This document shows, one piece after another, positions 1-12,397 of a DNA stretch of 64,000 nt. Numbering within the stretch: the first letter of the stretch is position 1; every line of letters begins with the position of its first letter. The translations under genes and the position numbers were made by a program. The notes beneath the pieces are model-generated. The model was not told where the DNA came from, did no database searches, and saw only the letters and a list, made by a program, of their open reading frames with translations. Origin of the DNA: Strongylocentrotus purpuratus (taxonomy: Eukaryota > Echinodermata > Echinoidea > Camarodonta > Strongylocentrotidae); the NCBI RefSeq assembly GCF_000002235.5, contig NW_022145521.1, forward strand, positions 62,001 to 126,000, given 5' to 3'.

Positions 1-429
1 TGATAAACATCTGTGTGAGCTCCACATACGGAAACAGCTATTTGAATTGTATGCATTTTGTAGAAATCATTTATCAGGAAAATAGCTTCTGCACCAATCT
101 TGTCAATATCACAAGATAATCTCCATTTGTTTCCTCTGTTTTTGAAAAAAGGGAATGGATGAACGTGCTTATGTTATATGGTGATAAGTGCAACTGTGTA
201 GTTCCACTGATAGCAATTTGTTTGATAACAATTCATGGGTGAATACCAAAATCAAACTTTAAAACTACAATATGAACTGCGGTTGATCATGACAACATGT
301 TGAAAGTATCATAATATTTTAAGGTTTGAAAAATACACACACACATCAAACGTCACTCGACGTCTTTTTGCCATTTAAGGTCGAGAAAACAAATCATAAA
401 AATAGAGCCCATTTCATGAGCTGGAAAGT

Positions 430-1405
430 GAAGACATCTCCATGTTTTTTTTTATTAACTACACAATATTTACATACCAAGAAATCCCGGAGCGTCTAGC
501 CCTCGTTTTTCCCACTCCGCAAGCTTCCGTTTCACATTTGGCAACAAAGAGAGGTCTCTGAGCTGTAAGGGATTCTAAGACGAGTCTTGATAATTTGGCC
601 CTTGTTTACTGGTAACGTTGTTACATACTGACAAGAATGAATTCACTGAAGAAGGGGAGAAAAGAGCTTGTTTTGCACGATAGATTGTCCTCTGTGAGTC
701 GAGGGGTATTTAGTCAAAGAAACCTTACTGTCACTGCATTCCCCAAAAGACTACGTCCAACTCAGCCAGCACATCTTGTCTATTGACATACCTCTCTTAA
801 TAAGTGCACCCATAGAAACTGTCCTTTGATTCTTGGAGGGCACACACCCACATGTGCAGCTAACTACCTGTGGTTGTACCTGTTCATAAAAATGTGACCA
901 CAAATTGCTTACATTGCCCAAAGTGTTTGCTTCATTTTGTTCACGCTCACGATTCAATGCACAACACCATTGCCTATCTTTAAATCATCTTTTCTAATGC
1001 TGATCATTACTGTCCTTCAAATGGCAGTCACATGCTTTAGAGGACATCACTGATAATGTTGTCCAGCGCTCACAGATCATCGTCCTTCTGCCCTGCAAAG
1101 CAACTTGATGTTATATTGTTTAATCACACTGGAAGTGATTTAAGGACCGAACATCTAAGGCCAACTGTTCCATCGTCCAAAATAAAACATTGAATCAGAA
1201 ATAAAAATATCAAGAAAAAAATTCTTTGAAGAGAGGTAGATAACACCAAACAAACAGCAATTGATCCTTCATTCCTTTTCCATCGCTAAGACTTTCCTCA
1301 GGCATGAATCCTTTTCATGGTATCATTCAGTTATACACAGAGGTGAACACAGTTTAAATTGAATATCATCATGATACACACTATACAAAGTCAAACATGC
1401 AGCAA
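430..1405 (-). other. Probable 3' untranslated region of the receptor
   Basis: The stretch after the stop codon has no coding signal and is AT-rich. The nearest good polyadenylation hexamer on the minus strand is AATAAA at 451-456, which would give a 3' UTR of about 970 nt. This is inferred; no transcript evidence is visible. Confidence 0.45.
451..456 (-). promoter_or_regulatory. Candidate polyadenylation signal AATAAA
   Basis: A canonical hexamer read on the minus strand downstream of the receptor stop, within an A-rich run. It is the first good match found in the 3' direction. Such hexamers are common by chance in AT-rich DNA. Confidence 0.4.
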
Positions 1406-3115
1406 CTAACATACAGCGAAATCACTTGAATGATTAGCAGGCAGTGCAGCTATATTACGGTCTGTCCCGATTCCCACGTAGGGGTCGTCGGGACGGAATT
1501 CCTTGCCAGGCGGCAACGGGTGATTGTTGTTGAGCGGCGGCGAAGGTGGCGGCGACGGGGTGCTGGGCGGAATTTGCGCCATTTGTTCAGGCGTGATATA
1601 TGGATTGGCTGTATTATGGTTGGTCATCGTTTGACCGGCAGTTTTTTGTGGTGGCAGCATATCATGCTTAGAAACATACCCGTTTTCTCTCACATTGGGG
1701 AGTCCGTTGGGTATGTGCTTGATAGGGCTTGGTATGCTCGCTGGCAAACCATTTATGCTATCGCTTTTCGGATCCGCTAAACTTGGTTGATTTTGAGGGA
1801 GAGATTGTAACTCTGATTCTGTGATGTAGCCTGATGGGTTCTTGACGGGTGTATTCTGTTGAGGAACTGCTTGAGCTTGTGGAGCGACTGGAGGTGCTTG
1901 TGAAACGACCATATCCTTGGGGACATACCCAGTATCCACTGGCATATGTGGCTCTGGGGTCGAGATGGATGGCTTTGTGCAAGGCGCATCCACCTTCTGC
2001 GGCTGGTGATGTGGGGCAGAGCTTGAAGGCGAGTCTGCTAAGCCGAGGGTGCTGTAACCTTCTCCATCAGTCAAAGACGAATCACTCCCACTCTGCGACT
2101 TGGAGTCTGCCAGATTCTTGCGACTGCCTTTCAGGTCTTTCTTAGGCATGTCGGGGCTCATGTGCTTGACAGGCGGGGGTGGTTTTGTAGCTGGAGGCGA
2201 GGTGACGTATCCTGATAAATCTGTCTTGGAGACCGGGTGAGGATGGTTTCCAGGTGAGAGGGCTGTGGCTACGATGAACTCCTGGGGAGGTTGGATGCAA
2301 CCAGCTGCTGAAACACTTGGCAAACTCATTGCCACCCCTTTGCTTTCCTGGGTGTTGCTATCTTCCCTCTGTTCAGTCTGGGCTGGTGCCCTCACACCTC
2401 TAGCTTCTGTCAGGGATTGGTTACTAGAGGCAGCTGCCAACTGAGAGTATTCAATGTCCGTCTCAGAACCTTGAGACAAACGGGCATACGCCAAAGGGTC
2501 TTCTGATGGCAGTGTTTCTACGCTGGTGATTGGAGTCAGTCCACTCATTCCAAGTCGATGATAGCTGACCGTTGACTGACTGCCAAATGAAGCCTCACTC
2601 CTCTGGTCAGCAAGACCTCTGATTGGCACTGGTGGTGTGGCACTCGCCTGCAGAGGGACCTGCGACAGCTGGGAATATCCTTCACTTCCGTCACTCACAT
2701 ACTGTGCTGATTCTTTGGATAACATAGGGGTGGAGCAATCCGCACCATCAGCCTCAGCGATGCGGGAATACGTCACTGAGCCATCAGAGTCAGCCCCAAA
2801 GACAGTATCCTCCTCTTCATAGTCATCGCTCATGATGCGCATCATATGCTTGGCAGGTCCAGAAGCCCGCTCCTCATCGCTCTCACTGTTACTGCGGCTG
2901 CCCGTGTTCTCTCGAACATAACGCAGCTCATCAGTGAACCCATTCATGTCATGGATCCCTTGGTCAGTGCTGCTGTTTGTACTGGTACTCTCTTTGGAGG
3001 ACAATCGGTCATAAGGAGGCTGCAGAAGATTGGTGGTGGAACTGGCCTGTCGAACAGTGTCAAACTTCTCCCCCTCGGTACGCAGAAGACGACCGTGCAT
3101 AGGGAACTTATCCTG
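1406..3115 (-). CDS. Receptor exon 18: cytoplasmic tail with 16 tyrosines
   Basis: Residues 906-1474 and the stop (TAG at 1406-1408). The tail has low complexity and is rich in Ser, Pro, Gln and acidic residues, as in long cytokine receptor tails. Tyrosines lie at 940 (YDRL), 971, 1004, 1021 (YSRI), 1044, 1052 (YSQL), 1090 (YHRL), 1115 (YARL), 1128 (YSQL), 1208 (GYVT), 1259 (YSTL), 1302 (GYVP), 1335 (GYIT), 1385 (GYVS), 1411 (PYIT) and 1451 (PYVG). Motifs of this shape recruit SH2-domain proteins, but which ones is not readable from sequence. No YxxQ is present. A single uninterrupted exon of 1,710 nt with strong frame-specific composition makes the coding call secure. Confidence 0.93.
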   Translation of the reverse strand, partial: QDKFPMHGRLLRTEGEKFDTVRQASSTTNLLQPPYDRLSSKESTSTNSSTDQGIHDMNGFTDELRYVRENTGSRSNSESDEERASGPAKHMMRIMSDDYEEEDTVFGADSDGSVTYSRIAEADGADCSTPMLSKESAQYVSDGSEGYSQLSQVPLQASATPPVPIRGLADQRSEASFGSQSTVSYHRLGMSGLTPITSVETLPSEDPLAYARLSQGSETDIEYSQLAAASSNQSLTEARGVRAPAQTEQREDSNTQESKGVAMSLPSVSAAGCIQPPQEFIVATALSPGNHPHPVSKTDLSGYVTSPPATKPPPPVKHMSPDMPKKDLKGSRKNLADSKSQSGSDSSLTDGEGYSTLGLADSPSSSAPHHQPQKVDAPCTKPSISTPEPHMPVDTGYVPKDMVVSQAPPVAPQAQAVPQQNTPVKNPSGYITESELQSLPQNQPSLADPKSDSINGLPASIPSPIKHIPNGLPNVRENGYVSKHDMLPPQKTAGQTMTNHNTANPYITPEQMAQIPPSTPSPPPSPPLNNNHPLPPGKEFRPDDPYVGIGTDRNIAALPANHSSDFAVC

Positions 3116-6100
3116 CTGTAACAAATAGTGAGATTAACAATGTTAGTTTATTTCAAGAATCAACAGCATGACCAAAACATGATTTCTTGATCTACTAGTG
3201 CAACATCCTAACATGTTCATTATCTAGGATGCACCTACGTTACTTCATAAATAATCTAATCAAATTGGGAAGTTGTAAAGTGCTATTAGTTGGCTTATCA
3301 TCTATACACCTCATCATCTTTTAAATGGAGATTGAAAAGTATCTTTAAATGTTGCCTCTAATGAACAGAATCCATTTTTTTCCCTTCAATTTCAAGCATG
3401 CAAGTCGATTTGAAACAGTACATGTTGCAGGTTCAAATCTCTCCCACTTTGAAAACTTTTTTACCTGACATAATTTTTTTCTTCAATCACATGCAAATGC
3501 ACATGCAGTCAATCTCCCATACCAAGAATTGCAGTTTAAAAAAAAAAATCTGTCTTGAAAGATCTAAAAACCCCGTCTTAATTGGAAAATGAAGTCGCGG
3601 TTTACCCCCCTTCCAATTAAGACGCGTCAATCGGGGGTAACGTCCGGACAATATCGAGGTAAATCTCACCCTAGATGAGCCAGGGTGACATTTACCCGGG
3701 TAAATTACGTCATCTCCGTGAAATGAAAAAGGTTTTTGCGGATGGCTGATTAAGACGGTGCCCAAAAGCTCACCCTGTGTTTTACGATCAGACCCCCATT
3801 GTTTCTCATCCACATGTCGCTCGGGTGAGATCAAAAAAGTTCTATTAAGACGGGGCTTTACTTACACCGTGATCGAGTACTGCTTCAATGAAGTATGGAT
3901 CAGGAGCTGGCTTGAAGAGGTCTGACTGCTTCACCCAGATCAAGAAACAGAAGGCAGCGATCACAACAAAACTTGGCAGAAGAATGGCTAGTACAATGGT
4001 GACTACAGGCACTGTGTTACAAAAACAAGACCAACAGAAAAAGCTTCATCAAAATGCTGGTCAAATCAACAAAAGGCTACAAGAAATATACTTTTTTCAT
4101 ATTATAATATTGTGTCATCAAGCAATGGGTGGACTTACATCATACCCTGTAAGTCTTAGCCGAGGAGTAATGCCATGCTAGTGCACTAACTTGGTTTTGG
4201 ACCCAGGACATCCCAGTTAGGAGACCACTATTCTACAAGTGAGCAATTGCATCTCTATCTTATTTTGACATACCTTACAGGTTTATAAGGCGAGTACGCC
4301 TTCAATTAAAAACAAAGTTGTATTTATGGAATATCTTCTTATTTGAGAAATAATATTTTTTTCAAATGACAATCAGCTGCTAATCTGGAGACCCTCCACA
4401 CAAAGAGACAATCAAATATAAAATATGCCAACATACCCTCGACTTAACCTAAAATAACAATCCACTTCATCGATTTTCAATCAAAATCATGAAGGGTTTA
4501 TCCTGCTATATAAGCTCCAATTCTCACCTTCATGCAAATTACAGACTTCAAAAGGGTGAGCAAGAGACATCATTCCAGCCAAGGGGATACTATCAACCTC
4601 GTTCACTGCAAACACCTCAAAGTTGAAAAAGGTTGCTCCATCCACCAGGTCGCAGTCAATAGGCACATCAGTGGAGGTCATCTGGACTGGTAGGGTCTCC
4701 TGCCATTCGAGCTCGCTGTCTGCGGGTCGGTAGCGCACCATGTAGTAGTCGATAGGGCCGTTGGGTACAGCGGGTCTCCCCCACGTTAGCTTCACGGTGT
4801 CTTGTGCTTCCAGATAAATCTCAACATCGGTCACCATTAAAGGAGCTGAAGAGAATGGGAAAAAAGACACCACATTATAGTTTACTGTACATTTAAGAAA
4901 CAACCTGCTGAGGTATTACGTGTTTGGAATTTTCGTTTAAGTGGTATATATATAGGTATATAAAGTACCTTAATTTATTGTGATATCACATTTCCTGAAC
5001 TACCTAACTTGTTTGGTGCAGCAGTGGGATATGAATTGGGATATTACATATACTTAACTACCTCCCTGTCAATTACTTGTTTGGTGCAGGAGTGGGATAT
5101 TAATTGGGATATTACATTTACTGAACTACCTCCCTAGGTACTATTTTGTTTGGATAACTTTAATATAGTGGTAGCAGTGGGTAACATCAGTATGTTATAT
5201 AAACGATATATTACACCTACCATAATCATTTTCTTACACCCTGTAAAAAGATACTCCCTGTATCTTACATTATTAAGGTAGTGCACATTACATTACTAAG
5301 TCTTTGGAGAAGGATGTTCCAACTTACCACCAATATCTGTCGTGACGTATGTAACAGCAGCCTGACCGCAGGCAAGATCGGGAACAGCTTGGCTGCATGC
5401 ACGAACTCGAATGGTGTAATGCAAGTATCCATTCACCTCCAGGGTGGCCGACTCGACATCGGAGATCTGTTCCTCACTGTTGTATTCGATGACGTAGTTC
5501 TTGAAGACTCCGTTCATCTGCTCTGGTGCTTCCCAGACTAGTTGGATCGTGCTGTCATTTGAGAAGGTCCGAACAAGGTTACGAGGCTCGCTTGGCTCTG
5601 TGGGGGAAAAAAGATAATAATAATAATAATAATAATATTCTAAAGTCCACTCCAAATTTTATTAAGTTAAACCGAAAATGGAAATTCTTTTTGCCCAATT
5701 GATCGTGAGCCCAGCCGCCACTGAGCAGCGCCAGATCGACGTTGCTCTATCCCTTATTGTTGAACGCCAAATAAGGTAGCAGCAACTCCCGTCTTTTAAC
5801 GTTTTTTGGTATGACGCGGTCAGCGTTCGAACCCACGACCTCCCGGTGGTGAGGCGGACGCTCTACCAACACACTGAGCCAACACACCGATGCATGGAGA
5901 TATTGAGTAATACGGTGACATTGCTGCAAATGTATGACACAAGATTATACTCTACAGCAGGTTACAAAACTTTCTTAGTCCATAATGGAAAGAACACATA
6001 TATAGGCGTTTAACAAAAATATTAGATTGCATGGTTACGAAAAATGATAACCTGAAAGGAAGAAATTCTAGCTGCATAATGTGATAGAACAAAGAAATTG

Positions 6101-9100
6101 AAAAAACGTCAACAAATGAATCGTCCATCTCGTATTCAAAGACACCTTATGGGACAACCTGCCTTCATAAACCATCCTCTTTATATGCAAAATTCTTCAA
6201 TAAATGTCCCTAAATAAGGTTTTTAATCAGAAACATTAGCCAAAGGGGTACGTCTTTCTATAAAGTTTGTCACTAAGGCAAGTTGATAAGCATTATAAAA
6301 CTTCTCATTCTGTAGCATAATTACATCTGGGCCTGTTGAATAAATCTTACCATCTTACCTTTGCCATCAATGGCAACTACCATGGTAACAGGGCTCAACA
6401 GCCAATCAAAATCAAGGTTTCCATGGTAGTTGCCATTGATGGCAAAGTTACCATCAAGGGTAAGTTTTGTGCAATGGGGCCCAGGCCTGGTTTTTACAAT
6501 GGATAATGAGAAGTGATAGGCACTTACGTCCTTGAACGGTCTCTGCCTTCTTGAGGCTTGAGATAGGTCCCTGGCCTGCAGAGGTGGACGCAGCGATCCT
6601 CACCACATACTCTGTAAAGGGCTTCAGGTCCATCAGGGTTTCTCTGAGTGGAAGGGGATTCCCCGTAACATTGAGTGCCTGCTGTGTTCCATCTAGAAGA
6701 AGGAGGAATTTTTAAAAAGCGAAGGTATTCAGCATCATCTTTAGGGATATAGTAGACGGACAGCTTAGCTCTCTCGATTACTCTTTAAGGAATCTGGATG
6801 TTACTTCAAAACTGATAATCAACTGATCAATCACTTCGATGTAAAGCACGCAAAGGAAATAGAACTGTTTAAGATCAACTTTTGTTATTTCTTCACAACT
6901 GTTCTGGACACTGTTCACTGTATTTTGTTTATAAGATCTGTTTATATGTAAAAAAAAAAAAAAAAAAAAACCATCAGGTCAGGGGAGTTTGTATAAACAT
7001 CTTCTATGAATATTCCTGTTATAGCCTGGTATGTTGCATTCACTTACTTTGGTCATAATTGCATTCAAATGGCACTTGGATAATAAATGGCCCTCTAACT
7101 ATCACGCCTAGTTCCCATATGCTGCATTAAACATGGGCTTCCCTTCACACTTTTATATATTCTAACATACAGAGAAGTGAGTATGCATAGGGCTTTTGTT
7201 GCGTTTTTTTCACTGCATTTTTGTTCATCTCCCTTGCCATTCACTTGGTTCACACACAATGAGAACCCATTGCGTTCTAGCGCGGCATATGTGACCGAGC
7301 CGTTACGTGCAACACCTTTTAAAGCAAGACTGTACTACTTGTAGTTACTTGCGCCCTCTAAATAGCCAACAATGCCTAAGCAGTACCTGTTGATCCCCCA
7401 TGGTCCCCTTTTGGTCAAACTAGTGCAGATAGGCTTTAAGAACTTACCAGCGCAATGGGAGTCTGTAGCCAGAGAAACGGTAATGGGAGAATCCTGTTCC
7501 TGAGCAGGGTCTAGAGGGCAGTAGAAGATGGTGTAGAATAGAATCTCTCCGTTCCGTTGGTCGGCCAGCACCTCCTCCCATACGACCAGCAGCTGATCAG
7601 GGTGGGTCCCTACCGGACTGACCTGTAGAGACCGGGGTGAACCAGATGGACCTAACCAGACAAAGAAGAAGAAAGAGAAAGCTTGTTATATTTTGTACAA
7701 TAGACTACGAAAATGGCCTACAGCAGACCTGCCAACCTCTGGAGTACAAAAACTGTATTTTTTAATCCCCAAAGTTGTGTTTTACTGACAAAAATTGTAC
7801 TTTTGATCGATAAGTACCCATGATTTTGTCTTTAATGGTGTGTTCGATGAACCAATGAACACCCCTAAATTTCCGATGTGAGATGCTTGTAGGATACTTT
7901 ACAGGACAGAATGGGCATTTTGCCATTGAAAATGGCAATAAAAAACAATAAAAAACAATAAAAAACAATAAAAAACAAAAACAAGCCCCCCCCCCCAAAA
8001 AAAAAAAAAAAATAACCGCCAAAACCAACACCCCCCCCCCCCCCCCAGTACAATCGTATTTACTTCTAAATATCGTACAAAATACAATTAAATCTTCCTG
8101 GTTGGCAGCTCTGCTATAGTGAGCAAAATACATTAGTGGGTGTACAAGAAAAATGGATCAAGGTCTACAAGGCAAATTTTAATATCTCACAAATTTCAGG
8201 AGCAGATTTTTATAAGAGAGCAAGAGAGAACGGGGCATGCGAGAAAGAGCAAATAGAAGAGGGAGAGAAGAAAAATAAACAGATGAGAGAGAGAGACAGA
8301 GAGAGAGACAGAAAGTTACAGAGATAAACAGAAAGAGAAAGAGAGAGAAAGAGAGAGAAACATAAGAAAGGAGAGATGGGGATAGGAGTGCTAATTGCCA
8401 TCATTGCAAACTTACCCGATTGGGCTGTCTTGACACGGATACTGTCTTCGGGACTATCCCCAAGTTTGTTAACAGTCTTGACTGATACGCGGTATGATGT
8501 ATAAGCCTCGAGATCTGTTATCTCATGGCTGAATTCTGTCGGAGAGACTTCTGCACTCCCCCTGAAAGTGAAACGATATGTCTTTGGCGTTAATACATAA
8601 TATTGAATCTGTGACCTTTGACATCAACACCACAAAACTGTCTGTTCATTCTCCCATCCATTTACAAGGATATACTTAAGATCCATTGGTTTTAACATCA
8701 TTTCTCGTTTTAGAGCTCTATTCAAACGTCACATTTTTAAAACAATGTCATACTTGACTGAGTAGACCCTTTTTTTTTTTATCTTTCTCATCTCTTCCCT
8801 TTCCTCTGTCTCATTCTTCTGCATTCTCCCTTTTTTGTATTGTGTGTGTTTGTGTGTGAATGTGTTTGTGTGTGTGTGTGTGCATATATGTTGGTGATAC
8901 CTGCTGACAGTTAAAGGTCTCTTATTTTATGTTGTTGTTCTTCTTCTAAACGTACATATATATATGCCTAGTAAGTTTGTTTTTATTATTTTCTATTTAA
9001 TTTGATATTGTGTTTACCTTGTTAGGGGTTTCATGTACAAACACAAGTTGCTTCTTAGAGGTCCTGGCCAACTACTTATTCTGTATTTATGACTTGTTAT

Positions 9101-12100
9101 ATATTTTCATGATGCCAAATAAACTGAATGCAATTGAATTGTAACAAGATACCCTTTCTTCAGTACGTTCTCACTTACAACCCTCTTTAATCAAGACCTT
9201 CCATGAAGGTGGGTTGGTGTTACACTGCCCACCACACCCAAGCTTAGTAATTTGCATGAATGTCTCTTCTTCTTTTTCTTTCTTTCTTCCTTTCTCTTCT
9301 CTCTTTTTTCAAAGTCGCCGTTGAGTAATAGCTATTTTATACTCAGATAATTCATTGTCTCAATCATCTCCATCCAGGCATTTCTATGCCAGAGCACTTC
9401 TCATGTGTCCGTGTGTGCAGGGCGTGTACGGTTATATTGTGCGTGTGTGTAAGAGGTGTGTGCAGGGGTGTGTCACATGTATTTGTGTATTTGTGTTGAT
9501 GCGTGATAGCTGGAGAGGTGTTCTGGCGTGGAAGTGCCTGGATGGACGAGCTCAATAACAAAACAAAACAAGCTTTTTAACTGCACTGCCTTTTCCTCAG
9601 TATTATCTTATTCTTGTAATGCAACTTTCTTAAAATTGTGATGATTGTTAAATGTTATGTTGAAATGTAATTATTTTGTCTGTATTGATATATTTATTTA
9701 TGTACATGTATATCACCTTTAAATGTCTGAAGTCAAATTTTATGTATTTTTTACATGACAATATATTATCTTGAATCTTGAATTATGTAAGTTCAATTAA
9801 TCCATGACAAATCTATTAGTATGGTTTGAGTCAGGTATTTGTATATTTGCCATCCAAGGGATGAGACATTTGCTCCGGACTGTATTTCATCAACAATAAG
9901 GGTCAATTTTGTTATAGGGTTTTAATCCCAAACTAAAATTTGCCTCTCCTCCTTTCCTCTTGGAACTTTTGGAATCATCATGAAATATTAATCCAAAGCC
10001 TTCTCTTCTCCCCCACCCCCAAGAGAAAGACTTTCCTTTACACGTTGTCATTGCTTCTGGGGGGCGTTTCACAAAGCCTTTTTTCAATGACAAATTACAA
10101 AATTCAGTGACGAATCTGCTGATAACCAATCAGAAGCAAAGATTTCAGTAGCTCATAACAAAAACTGTCATTTGTCACTGATGACAAGTTTTGTGAAACG
10201 CCCCCCCCCCCCCCCCCCCCCAGGTCTTACAGTAATGGCATTGTTGGGCTGTAGAGCAATCATCTTGAGAAGCTTGTTGGACAGCACAATGTTCTAACAA
10301 GACCGCTTAATGCGTGATGCTAAATTTAAAATGAACTTATAATTTATGCTCAGCTAGGCATTGGAATCTTAAAGCAAGCAAGCAAGTGCTTCCCATGGAT
10401 CACTATTGAGTGATTGTGATTGAGATTGTTAAAGGAGTCCTCTGCCAACCTGAAAGTGCCATCTCTGTAACTAGAAAAATGCAGTTAAAGGGATCTGGTA
10501 ACTTTGTTTCAGATTTTGAAACAAAATTCTGGATTTTGCTCATGCTGTAATGATAATTATAACCCTTTAGGTCAGTCAGGAACCCCATGACTTTTACAAG
10601 CCGATCGCCTGTCTGATTATCAAGATATTTATGATTGAAATTACAAATGTTGAAAACCGTTTGGCATTTCATAACACTACAGTCTATTGGGGAAAACGAG
10701 TTTGGTAAAACCGGTCACTCAAAGATTTTTACTTTTTTGAGGCACTTCTTGATCATTTAGAAGCGCAATTTTTGTAGTGCTTCAATATAACACCATATCA
10801 CAGACACTGATAACACGTAGGGCCGTGTACCTTAGATTTAACATTGTTAAACGATCCCTTTAAAGGTGTCCTCTGCCAACCTGACGATGCTATCTCTGTA
10901 ACCAAAAAATGCAGTTAATGAAATTTAAAAAAATGATGGGTTGCTTACAGTCCAATACGGCCTTCAGTATCATCTTGGAACCACTCCAGCTGGTATCTTA
11001 GGATGTGGCCTGTGATTTCGCTTGGAGGATCCCACGCGACTTGGAGTGAATCGGCCCGTCTCGTCACTACCCTCATGTTGTCTGGTTGGCGAGGAGCTGC
11101 AACAATGAATGAGGAGGAAACACAGTCAATGTGCAAGTTGCTTTCCTACAATTTATGATCAGCATATGTAAATGAAGTTCATGGGAACTGAGAAAACTCT
11201 AACTCTGGGAAATTAAATGCATGTACATATGAACACTTCTGGGGAAAAAGTATAAAATGATATGCAAATGGCCTCTCATGATATACACTTATACCATACT
11301 TTTACTACAGGAAAAGGTAAAGAGCCTTCATCAACACAGAAATTCTTTCTACACTAAAAAAAATAAATGGAAACAAAAATTGGGAAAAAAGAAGAAAAAA
11401 ATGGAGTTTGTACATCAACGACCTTTCCCAGAATATAGACTGAGGTATTCAGTTTGTCTAACTTTGGGGCATGCTTTAGGTTTTGAAGAAGGGCAACACA
11501 CAAGGACTGATAAAACATACAAACCCCGATCAAGAATGTGGGCTGATCTAGCTAACATAACAAACTAGGGAGTGTTTCATAAAGCTGTTCGTAAAATTAC
11601 GCATGACTTTACGAACGACTTGTATATGAAGTGCCAGAAAGGATGCCCAAAATTTTTCCTGATGTTTTACCAAAGTGTGGCTATATTTCCAATAACCTCT
11701 ATTAAATTATGGCCAAAAAATATACTTTGCATTAAAAATGTTAGTTATGATAAGAATATTAATCTACATCCGCACAGTCCAACTTTAGTTGATGCAGTTA
11801 ATAATGATTGAGCATCACATTCGACTTTTCATATTTAAGTCATTCGTAAAGTCCTGCGTAACTTTACGAACAGCTTTATGAAACACCCCCCTGAACTCAT
11901 AGAAATTCACAATACAAGAAAGAGGATGTCATCGTCAATGTTGCACTGGGTTATAACGCATAGTGCATATAAGAGGACCTAGTCAGTGTATGTTTCTACA
12001 TATATAGCATGACTCACTCACCTGCTGTTTCATCTCGAAGGGTCGTTTGACCCCTGTTGACCCCCGGGCCGACATCGTTGTAAGGAGTCACATACACGGT

Positions 12101-12354
12101 TAACCTCACAAACTTATCAAGACCTGTAGGAAGAGGAAACAATTTCAATGAGGATCAGTGAATTTGAAGAAGAAAAGATGTGTACAAAAGATTTTTGTAA
12201 GGACAGAATAGGTACATATACTATACTATGTGCTGGACTGCAGTCTACGAGACCTTCACCTGCAATATTACGATGCTGCTGCTGCTGCTGATGATGATGA
12301 TAAAGATGAAAATCATAGTGATGATAATGGTGATGATGATGGAGATGGTGATAT

Positions 12355-12397
<43 letters not shown>

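Noticed and set aside
1430-3121. Plus-strand frames opposite the receptor tail
   Set aside because: Antisense shadows of the 1,710-nt cytoplasmic exon, with no family likeness and no splice support.
5790-5890. tRNA gene on the minus strand
   Set aside because: A and B boxes are present but the acceptor and anticodon stems do not pair well, and the sequence continues into a SINE body.
11572-11811. 79-codon frame in intron 10
   Set aside because: It lies wholly inside a foldback element with inverted ends.
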